Positions 23,758 to 30,916 of a DNA stretch of 37,373 nt are shown here, piece after piece. The notes under the pieces are model-generated. The model saw nothing but the letters and a program-made list of their open reading frames with translations, ran no database searches and was not told the origin of the DNA. The stretch covers positions 1-37,373 of the forward strand of contig PKTA01000017.1 in the NCBI GenBank assembly GCA_002869365.1, given 5' to 3'. Made by a program: the position numbers and the translations under genes. Position 1 is the first letter of the stretch. Each line of letters opens with the position of its first letter. This DNA is from Marinilabiliales bacterium (GTDB taxonomy: Bacteria; Bacteroidota; Bacteroidia; Bacteroidales; F082).

Positions 23758-26091
23758 ATGAAATTAAAATACAAGTTGCTGGCATTCTTGCTTTTAAGTA
23801 TAGTAATCCTGCCACTTACTGTAATGTCTCAAGAGGCAACAGTACGTGGATTTGTTTATGAAGAAGAGAGTGGTGAACCCGCAATGTTTTCCAATGTTGT
23901 ACTTAAAGGGACTAATTTTGGCGGTTCGGCTGATATAAATGGATATTTTTTAATTAGCAAGGTGCCTCCAGGAAAGTATATATTGCAAGTAACTTATCTG
24001 GGTTTCGATACTATTTCTGTTCCCATAATTCTTGAAAGTGATAAAATCATAGACAAGAAATTATTTTTGAAGAAATCCTCAGTTGAATTGGAAACCGTTA
24101 CAGTAAGTGGCGAACGTATAGCTGCAAGAACTGAAACCAGAACCTCAGTGGTGAAAATTACTCCTAAAGAAATAAAATCTATCCCAAGTATAGGCGGACA
24201 GGCTGATATTGCTCAATACCTGCAAGTTATACCTGGTGTTGTATTTACTGGTGACCAGGGCGGTCAGTTCTATATTCGTGGTGGGTCACCAATACAGAAT
24301 AAGGTGATGCTTGATGGAATGATGATTTATAATCCTTTTCATTCAATTGGATTGTTCTCAGTTTTTGAAACTGAATTAATCAGAAATGCTGACATATATA
24401 CTGGTGGTTTTAATGCTGAGCACGGAGGACGAATTTCCTCTGTTATGGATATTACCACAAAGGATGGAAATAAAAAACGCTTTACGGGATCTGTAAGTGC
24501 CTCTACCTTTGGCGCAAATGCAGTTTTGGAAGTGCCAATAGTTAAACAAAAAGCGCCCGATAAAGGGAGTTCTACATTGATACTTTCTGTAAAGAATTCA
24601 TATCTTGAACAAAGTTCAAAAATATTTTACGACTATATTGATGAGGATGGACTGCCTTTTAATTTCCTTGATATTTATGGTAAAGTATCAATAAATGCGG
24701 CCAATGGATCAAAAATAAGTTTGTTCGGATTTAATTTTACTGATCAGGTTAATAACTATAAATCCATATCAGATTTTGGATGGAATTCATATGGTGGAGG
24801 TGCTAATTTTGTCGTAATTCCGGGAAAATCCCCGGTGCTTATTGAGGGAAGGTTTGCATATTCAGAATATAATAGCAAAATAAACTCTACTGCTCTTTCC
24901 GACCGATCCAGTTCAATCGGAGGCTTTAATGGTGGTCTTGATTTTACTTACTTCATTGGTAAAGATGTTTTCAAATACGGAATTGAAGTAGAGGGCTATA
25001 GTACAAACTATGAATTAATAAACTTTGTTGGTAGTAAAATTGAGCAATCTGAGAATACAACTCAACTGGGATTATATTTTAAATATAAATCAATTTTAGG
25101 CAAGTTTATTATTGAACCTGGTTTAAGATTACAATGGTATGCTTCTCTCGCAGAAGTGTCTCCTGAACCTCGTTTGGCTGTAAAATATAATGCAACAGAT
25201 AAACTTAGATTTAAATTTGCCGGAGGTATGTATTCACAGAATTTAATTTCTGCATCTTCCGATAGAGATGTTGTAAATTTATTCTCTGGATTTTTATCGG
25301 GACCTGATAATTTACCTACAACATTTAATGGTAAAGATGTTAACAGTAAACTTCAAAAATCAACACATGCTATTCTTGGAGCAGAAATTGATCTTTCCAG
25401 AAGAATGAGCCTTAATATTGAAGGATATTATAAATACTTCCCTCAGTTAACAAATATCAACCGCTTTAAAATTTATGACGATAGCAACAAACCTCCTGAA
25501 GGAGCCTCAGATGTTGAAACCAAAGACTTTATTATTGAAAAAGGTCAGGCCTACGGTGCCGACATGGTATTGAAATACGATTATAATAAAATATATTTTT
25601 GGTTGGTATACTCACTGGGATATGTTGAACGTCAGTATGAAGATAAAGACGGGAATATGGTAACATATACTCCTCACTTCGACAGGCGTCATAATATTAA
25701 TATGATATTATCGTATGTTGCAGGTGAAAGAAAACAATGGGAATTTAGTGCCAGATGGAATTTTGGAACAGGTTTCCCTTTTACTCAGGTTCAGGGATTT
25801 TATGAGCACCTTACTTTTCCCGGAGGTTTGAACTCTGATTATACCATCGAAAATGGTCAATTAGGGATAATTTATGATGAAATATTCCAGGGACGATTAC
25901 CAACATATCATCGTCTTGATATCGATATAAAAAGGAATTTCTTCCTTGCCGCTAATACCAAATTAGTTACAAATATCAGTATTACAAATGTTTATGACAG
26001 GAAAAATATTTTTTATGTTGATCTCGTAACTAATGAAGTAGTTTATCAGTTACCCTTTATGCCTAGTTTGGGTATAAGTCTGCATTTCTAA
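23758..26091 (+). CDS. TonB-dependent receptor with carboxypeptidase-like N-terminal domain
   Basis: This 777-residue outer-membrane receptor starts at the ATG at 23758 (MKLKYKLLAFLLLSIVILPL..., signal peptide ending VMSQ). A GTG 19 codons upstream is possible but would put a long tail before the signal peptide. A carboxypeptidase regulatory-like beta-sandwich (about 25-105, ATVRGFVYEEESGEPAMFSN) is followed by the plug (VTVSGERIAARTE, IPSIGGQADIAQYLQVIPGV, YIRGGSPIQNKVMLDGMMIYNP) and a barrel ending in LGISLHF. It lacks SusC length and a SusD partner, so it is of the general siderophore/metal/other-ligand type. No ligand clue is visible in neighbouring genes. Confidence 0.92.
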   Translation: MKLKYKLLAFLLLSIVILPLTVMSQEATVRGFVYEEESGEPAMFSNVVLKGTNFGGSADINGYFLISKVPPGKYILQVTYLGFDTISVPIILESDKIIDKKLFLKKSSVELETVTVSGERIAARTETRTSVVKITPKEIKSIPSIGGQADIAQYLQVIPGVVFTGDQGGQFYIRGGSPIQNKVMLDGMMIYNPFHSIGLFSVFETELIRNADIYTGGFNAEHGGRISSVMDITTKDGNKKRFTGSVSASTFGANAVLEVPIVKQKAPDKGSSTLILSVKNSYLEQSSKIFYDYIDEDGLPFNFLDIYGKVSINAANGSKISLFGFNFTDQVNNYKSISDFGWNSYGGGANFVVIPGKSPVLIEGRFAYSEYNSKINSTALSDRSSSIGGFNGGLDFTYFIGKDVFKYGIEVEGYSTNYELINFVGSKIEQSENTTQLGLYFKYKSILGKFIIEPGLRLQWYASLAEVSPEPRLAVKYNATDKLRFKFAGGMYSQNLISASSDRDVVNLFSGFLSGPDNLPTTFNGKDVNSKLQKSTHAILGAEIDLSRRMSLNIEGYYKYFPQLTNINRFKIYDDSNKPPEGASDVETKDFIIEKGQAYGADMVLKYDYNKIYFWLVYSLGYVERQYEDKDGNMVTYTPHFDRRHNINMILSYVAGERKQWEFSARWNFGTGFPFTQVQGFYEHLTFPGGLNSDYTIENGQLGIIYDEIFQGRLPTYHRLDIDIKRNFFLAANTKLVTNISITNVYDRKNIFYVDLVTNEVVYQLPFMPSLGISLHF

Positions 26092-26182
26092 AAACTGATT
26101 ATTTCTTTAAACAATATTTTTTTGGTTTTTTTTGAAACCTTTTAATATTAAATCAGGCCATTAAGTATTAACATAACTAATT

Positions 26183-28222
26183 ATGAATAAAGCACCTATT
26201 GCCAGTATAAAAACTAAAGTGTTTAATGAATTTGGTTGTGAACGCATAGATGACTATTATTGGCTTAATAATAGAGAGGATGCAGAAGTAATCGACTATC
26301 TTGAAAAAGAAAACTCTTATACTAAAGAGTTTATGAAAAATACCGAAAGCCTGCAATCGAAGATTTACAATGAAATAATAGGGAGGATAAAACAGGATGA
26401 TGAAACGGTACCTTATGACCTAAAGGGATATAAATATTACCATCGTTTTGAAAAAGGAGGTGAATACCCTGTTTATTGTAGAACTAAATTAAAGGTAAAT
26501 GCCCTGGAAGAAATACTTCTTGACGGGAATAAAATGGCCAAAGGCTTTTCATTCTTTCATATAGGTTCCTGGGAAATTAGTGAAAATAATAACTTGCTTG
26601 CTTACAGTTTAGATACAGTTAGCAGGAGAAAATATAATATTAAATTTAAGAATTTAGAAAAAGGAGAACATCTCAATGATGAAATAAAAAATACCTCCGG
26701 TAATATGTGTTGGGCCAATGATAATAAGACCTTATTCTATACTGTTAGAGACAAATCATTGCGACCATATAAAATATTCAAACATGAAATAGGTAATGGT
26801 GTTGATAAGGATGAACTAGTGTATCATGAAAAGGATTCTGCTTTTAACTGCTTTATTTACAAAACAAAATCTGATAGATTTATTGTAATTGGAAGCGGCA
26901 GTACAACCTCTGATGAATATCGAATTCTTGATGCAAATAATCCCGGAGGTGAATTTAAAATTTTCAACCCCAGGAAAAGAGGCCTTGAATATAGTATATA
27001 CCATCAGGGAGAAAGGTTTTTAATCAGGACAAACCTCGATGCAAAGAATTTTAAAGTCATGGAAACCCCTGACGATAAAACGAATATTGAAAACTGGAAA
27101 GAAGTTATTTCGCACGATAATAATATTCTTGTGGAAGACATTGATGAATTCCAGGATTATTATGTAGTAAGCCAGAGAGAGAACGGGCTTCCAAAATTTA
27201 AAATAGTTGATGTAAAAAACAGTACTTCAAAATATATTGATTTTCAAGAGATTGATTATTATGCCATTAGTGCGGAAAATCCGGAATTTCATAGTGATAA
27301 ATATCGTTTTATTTATACTTCTTTAAAAACTCCCCGTTCGGTTTTTAATTATAATTTAAAAACTCATAAAAGAAACTTATTAAAGATAGAGGAAATTGTT
27401 GGAGATTATAATCCTGATGATTATGTAACTGAGAGAGTTTATGCCACTGCACTAGATGGAGTGAAAGTGCCGGTTTCGCTAGTTTATAAAAAGGATTTGC
27501 AGAAGGAGACAAGTAATCCCTTACTTCTGTATGGTTATGGATCATATGGAATTACTGTGGATTCAACTTTCCGGTCGCACAGACTAAGTTTACTCGACAG
27601 AGGATTTATTTTTGCCATTGCTCATATCAGGGGAGGAGAAGAGATGGGTAGAAAATGGTATGAAGATGGTAAATTGCTTAAAAAGAAGAATACTTTCTTC
27701 GACTTTATCGATGTAGGAGAATTTCTCATTAATGAAAATTATACAGTAAAGGATAAATTATTTGCTTTTGGAGGCAGTGCCGGAGGTCTTTTAATGGGAG
27801 CAGTAATTAATATGCGACCCGACTTGTTTAAAGGTGTAATTTCTGCAGTTCCTTTTGTTGATGTGGTAACAACAATGCTCGATGAAAGCATACCATTAAC
27901 AACAGGAGAATATGATGAATGGGGCAATCCTAATAATGAAGAGTATTATAATTATATGCTCTCTTATTCACCATACGATAATGTTGAATCTAAGGATTAT
28001 CCGGCCATGTTGGTAACTACAGGTATACACGATTCTCAGGTACAATACTGGGAACCCGCTAAATGGGTAGCTAAATTGAGAAAATTGAAGACTGACAATA
28101 ATCCTTTATTGCTTCGGACTAATATGGAATACGGACATGGGGGTGCTTCAGGGCGTTTCGAGATTCATAAAGAAACGGCAATGGAGTATGCCTTTTTATT
28201 ATTGCTTTTAAAGGAGGTTTAA
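26183..28222 (+). CDS. ptrB: oligopeptidase B (S9A prolyl oligopeptidase family)
   Basis: This 679-residue serine peptidase cleaves short peptides after basic residues. It has no signal peptide, so it acts in the cytoplasm. The N-terminal start (FGCERIDDYYWLNNRED) and seven-bladed propeller region (about 70-400) are followed by an alpha/beta-hydrolase domain. The catalytic triad reads Ser532 in FGGSAGG, Asp617 in TTGIHDSQVQYWEP and His652 in EYGHGGASGR. VPFVDVVTTMLDESIPLT and EYDEWGNPNNEEYY are hallmarks of oligopeptidase B. Length is normal. It is probably transcribed alone and is convergent with the response regulator gene. Confidence 0.94.
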   Translation: MNKAPIASIKTKVFNEFGCERIDDYYWLNNREDAEVIDYLEKENSYTKEFMKNTESLQSKIYNEIIGRIKQDDETVPYDLKGYKYYHRFEKGGEYPVYCRTKLKVNALEEILLDGNKMAKGFSFFHIGSWEISENNNLLAYSLDTVSRRKYNIKFKNLEKGEHLNDEIKNTSGNMCWANDNKTLFYTVRDKSLRPYKIFKHEIGNGVDKDELVYHEKDSAFNCFIYKTKSDRFIVIGSGSTTSDEYRILDANNPGGEFKIFNPRKRGLEYSIYHQGERFLIRTNLDAKNFKVMETPDDKTNIENWKEVISHDNNILVEDIDEFQDYYVVSQRENGLPKFKIVDVKNSTSKYIDFQEIDYYAISAENPEFHSDKYRFIYTSLKTPRSVFNYNLKTHKRNLLKIEEIVGDYNPDDYVTERVYATALDGVKVPVSLVYKKDLQKETSNPLLLYGYGSYGITVDSTFRSHRLSLLDRGFIFAIAHIRGGEEMGRKWYEDGKLLKKKNTFFDFIDVGEFLINENYTVKDKLFAFGGSAGGLLMGAVINMRPDLFKGVISAVPFVDVVTTMLDESIPLTTGEYDEWGNPNNEEYYNYMLSYSPYDNVESKDYPAMLVTTGIHDSQVQYWEPAKWVAKLRKLKTDNNPLLLRTNMEYGHGGASGRFEIHKETAMEYAFLLLLLKEV

Positions 28223-28255
28223 TTATACCAATTATAAATGATGAATTAACTATGG

Positions 28256-28978
28256 TTATTCTTCATCTATCTCCAGTTTAAAGCCAATACCATGAACATT
28301 GGTAATTTTTACATTAGGATCAGCTTTCAGATATTTTCTAAGTTTTGCAATAAAAACATCCATACTTCTGCCGATAAAATAGTCGTTTTCACCCCAAACT
28401 GTTTCCAGTGCAACTTCGCGTGCAAGTAATTCATTTTTGTTTATGCAAAGTAACTTAAGCAATGACGACTCCTTACGTGTGAGTCTTTTCTCATCACCGT
28501 CTAAAGATAAAATCAGGTTGGTTGAATCGAAATTGAATTTTCCTATTTTAAATTTCTCAATAACAGTAGCCTGCGTCATTTCCTGATTATTACATCTTTT
28601 AAGAATAGCCTTTACTCTTAAATTAAGTTCCTCTGTACTAAAGGGTTTGGTTATATAATCATCGCATCCGTAATTAAAACCCTCTAGTTTATCTTCTTTT
28701 TGATTCTTTGCTGTAAGTAATATTAAAGGCATAGAAGGTTGTATTTGCTTTATTTCGGTAGCCAGCGTAAACCCGTCTTTTTTTGGCATCATTATATCGA
28801 GTATGGCTATATCGTAAGTATTAGCTTTAAATAAACCTAAGCCTTCTTCTCCATCTTTACCATGATCAACTTCGTAGCCAATCATTTCAAGGTAATCCTT
28901 GAGTACCATACTTAAATTTGAGTCATCTTCTACGAATAAGATTCTCACCTTTTTGTTTTCTTCATTTTGCTCACTCAT
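28256..28978 (-). CDS. OmpR-family response regulator (RprY-like)
   Basis: This 240-residue DNA-binding regulator has an N-terminal receiver domain (residues 11-128) with the acidic pocket Glu17-Asp18-Asp19, phosphoacceptor Asp61 (AILDIMMP), Thr89 and Lys111 (DDYITKPF). The C-terminal winged helix (about 140-236; LTRKESSLLKLLCINKNELLAREVALETVWG, then RSMDVFIAKLRKYLKADPNVKITNVHGIGFKL) is of OmpR/PhoB type. It lies 42 bp behind the sensor kinase and resembles Bacteroides RprY. OmpR-type regulators bind direct repeats about 10-11 bp apart; such an array lies upstream of the kinase gene at 30359-30397. Its partner kinase is interrupted by an in-frame stop. Confidence 0.93.
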   Translation of the reverse strand: MSEQNEENKKVRILFVEDDSNLSMVLKDYLEMIGYEVDHGKDGEEGLGLFKANTYDIAILDIMMPKKDGFTLATEIKQIQPSMPLILLTAKNQKEDKLEGFNYGCDDYITKPFSTEELNLRVKAILKRCNNQEMTQATVIEKFKIGKFNFDSTNLILSLDGDEKRLTRKESSLLKLLCINKNELLAREVALETVWGENDYFIGRSMDVFIAKLRKYLKADPNVKITNVHGIGFKLEIDEE

Positions 28979-29020
28979 AACGTGTTTATTTATTAATCTA
29001 ACGGTACTTTATCAAATAAC

Positions 29021-30307
29021 TTAAATTTTCTTTATTCTTTTTATTGGTAAAAATATTTCAAAAGTTGTTCCTTTACCAACTTCACTATGAAGTCCGATAG
29101 TACCACCTAAACTCTCAACAACATATTTGGAATAGTATAAACCGAGTCCAAAACCCCTTACTTCCTGAATATTCCCCATGGGGATTCTAAACAGGTTTTT
29201 AAAAACATCTTTATGGTATTGTTTGGCAATTCCAATTCCCTTGTCTTTCACACTTATTATTATACCCTTTTTTGTGTTTTTTGTTTCAATGAGTACTTCA
29301 GGAATTTTGGGGGAATACTTAATTGCATTATCCAACAAATTGTAAATCACATTAGTTAAATGTCCAATATCGGTATTTATTTTACATTCCTTAGCATCCA
29401 AATTGGTATTAATAACTGCTTTACTCTTTTCAATTATCAACTCAAAACTTACAATCACATTATTAATTAATTGATGAAGGTCAACTTTATCGTATTTAAA
29501 CCTAAAGGTTCCCTTTTCAAACGAGGCAATTTGTAGAATTTGTTCTACTTGCGATTGTAAACGGTTGTTCTCATAAAGAATTACATTAGCATATTTCTCA
29601 ACTTTTAAAGGCATAGTATTTATGTTTTCCTTAACCAACATTTCTGCAGCCAAAGAAGTTGTTGCTATGGGAGTTTTAAACTCATGCGTTAAATTGTTTA
29701 AGAAATCATTCTTTATTTCCGATATCTTTTTCTGCCTTAAAATGATGTAAATCACAAATATATGAGAAGTTATTAGCCCTATTAACAATATTGCGGAAAA
29801 GGCTATCATGCTTTTCATCTTACTGATAACAAAACTCGTTCTATAGGGGAAATAAATCCCAAGATAATAATTACCAGGTTTGTACACGCTATAAAGTGAG
29901 AATTGAAATGCCGAACTTTTAATGTCGTTTTTATATTCTTCATAATTACCTGCTACAAATTTTTCGCTCGACTTATTATAAACTCCATACTTATAGTTAC
30001 TATTAATATTCATGCATTCAAACTCCTAACTAATTAACGAATCTAATAAATCGGGCTGTATATAATCGGTAATTACCAGATGATCTTTTCTGCACGATAA
30101 GAGATAAAGCCTTTCCTTAAAAGTACTGTCAGTGGTTTGTTTAAGAAATTGATTAACAACACTTTTTGTTGCTATTCTTACACTATTATCAAACTGTTCC
30201 TTCTTCAAATCAATAGCTTCTTTTACCCAATAAACCTGCGTAAAAACAATTCCTGCCAAAGCAAAGGAACTTAATATGATAATTATTCTTAAAGTCTTTT
30301 TTTTCAC
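29021..30307 (-). pseudogene. RprX-like sensor histidine kinase, interrupted by an in-frame TAG
   Basis: The frame from GTG at 30307 to TAA at 29021 would encode 428 residues but has one amber codon at 30028-30026 (codon 94). Upstream part: 93 residues with the first membrane helix (LRIIIILSSFALAGIVFTQV) and part of the periplasmic domain. Downstream part: the rest of the periplasmic domain (YKYGVYNKSSEKF), a second membrane helix (SMIAFSAILLIGLITSHIFV), the H-box with phosphoacceptor His (NNLTHEFKTPIA; residue 208 of the fused frame), N-box (NVIYNLLDNAIKYS), and the G-boxes DKGIGIAKQ and GFGLGLYYSKYVV. The sequence around the stop (LLDSLIS-stop-EFECM) fits the usual family text, so a single base change seems to be the only lesion. 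A second start, ATG at 30013, with AGGAG nine bases upstream, could allow reinitiation, but that product lacks the first helix. Genuine pseudogene, readthrough and assembly error are all possible. Confidence 0.8.
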
Positions 30308-30323
30308 ATTTTTTAATTCTATT

Positions 30324-30331
30324 CAAAATTA
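30324..30331 (-). promoter_or_regulatory. -7 promoter element (TAATTTTG) of the kinase-regulator operon
   Basis: Minus strand 30331-30324 reads TAATTTTG, an exact match 16 bp upstream of the GTG start. No TTTG is at the -33 distance; the TTAACA repeat array begins 27 bp further upstream, as expected for an activator-dependent promoter. Confidence 0.5.
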
Positions 30332-30358
30332 ACTTTTTGAACTTCCTGCATTTATGAA

Positions 30359-30397
30359 TTAACAAATAATTAACAGTTATTAACAGCAGGTTAACAG
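30359..30397. promoter_or_regulatory. four phased TTAACA(G) direct repeats, probable response-regulator binding array
   Basis: TTAACA at 30359 and TTAACAG at 30370, 30380 and 30391 are spaced 11, 10 and 11 bp apart, one helical turn each. They fill the space between two outward-facing promoters whose -33 boxes are missing. OmpR/PhoB-family regulators typically bind 10-11-bp direct repeats in this arrangement, and the reverse complement CTGTTAA resembles the CTGTCAT-type half-sites of PhoB. Binding by the adjacent RprY-like protein is inferred. Confidence 0.65.
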
Positions 30398-30417
30398 CCG
30401 CAGTATTATAATCGTCT

Positions 30418-30425
30418 TAGTTTTG
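30418..30425 (+). promoter_or_regulatory. -7 promoter element (TAGTTTTG) of the small secreted protein gene
   Basis: An exact TAnnTTTG match lies 20 bp after the last TTAACAG repeat. That repeat covers the expected -33 position. The leader would be about 100 nt to the ATG at 30530. Confidence 0.5.
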
Positions 30426-30529
30426 TAGAATACTATTAATAAAAAATTAAGAATCAACTTTTTTTATTGATTTAGTAAAACTACAAAAAGAATTCAGATT
30501 TTAAAAATATATAAATAAAATTAATACCG

Positions 30530-30796
30530 ATGAGAAAAAGAATTTTAGCACTAAGTTTAAGTTTGTTATTTATGGGTGGATTAACAATGAACACCTACGC
30601 ACAAGTAACAAATGCTACAGTTATCACAAAGTCATTAGATGATGACGATAAAGATAAAAAGGCAAAAGATGCGAAAACAAAGAAAGATTGTGACGCAAAG
30701 AAGTCATGTTGCAAGCATGATTTTGACAAAAAATCCTGTTCAGACAAGAAAATGTCTAAAAAGGATGACAAAAAAGATGGAAGCAAGCATAAATAG
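30530..30796 (+). CDS. small secreted Lys/Asp/Cys-rich protein
   Basis: This 88-residue protein has a clean Sec signal peptide (MRKRILALSLSLLFMGGLTM..., cut after TYA before QVTN). The mature part is about 63 residues, very highly charged and almost without hydrophobic residues after SLDDDDKDKKAKD. It holds four cysteines (KDCDAKKSCC and KKSCSDKK) and two histidines, with repeated DKK/KKD units. It has a promoter, a phased repeat array shared with the divergent two-component genes, and its own terminator, so it is a real gene. No family is recognised. The composition suggests metal binding or electrostatic binding to the envelope, but no function can be shown. Divergent placement suggests it is a target of the RprXY-like system. 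Confidence 0.8.
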   Translation: MRKRILALSLSLLFMGGLTMNTYAQVTNATVITKSLDDDDKDKKAKDAKTKKDCDAKKSCCKHDFDKKSCSDKKMSKKDDKKDGSKHK

Positions 30797-30821
30797 CTTT
30801 TTCATTAATTAATTTGGTTTG

Positions 30822-30850
30822 AACCCTTCCTGTTCGGGAAGGGTTTTTTT
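30822..30850 (+). terminator. intrinsic terminator of the small secreted protein gene
   Basis: AACCCTTCC (30822-30830), loop, GGAAGGGTT (30837-30845) and a T-run form a strong hairpin 25 bp after the stop. Confidence 0.9.
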
Positions 30851-30880
30851 ATGCAAAAAAAAACGGCATAAAGCCGTTTT
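30851..30880 (-). terminator. intrinsic terminator of the GH13 gene
   Basis: On the minus strand AAAACGGC, loop TTTAT and GCCGTTTT (30880-30860) run into a T-stretch (plus-strand A at 30855-30863). It lies 37 bp after the GH13 stop, back to back with the opposing terminator. Confidence 0.88.
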
Positions 30881-30916
30881 AATTAAATTGTAGTGAAACT
30901 AAATCAAAGTGTAAAC

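Noticed and set aside
26124-26143. GGTTT...AAACC hairpin after the TonB-dependent receptor, considered as its terminator
   Set aside because: The stem is only five pairs with mostly A-T, and the following T-run is four bases; too weak to call.
30026-30028. Idea that the organism reads TAG as an amino acid
   Set aside because: The LacI-type gene and the first SusD-like gene end at TAG at exactly the expected family C-terminus, so TAG works as a normal stop here.
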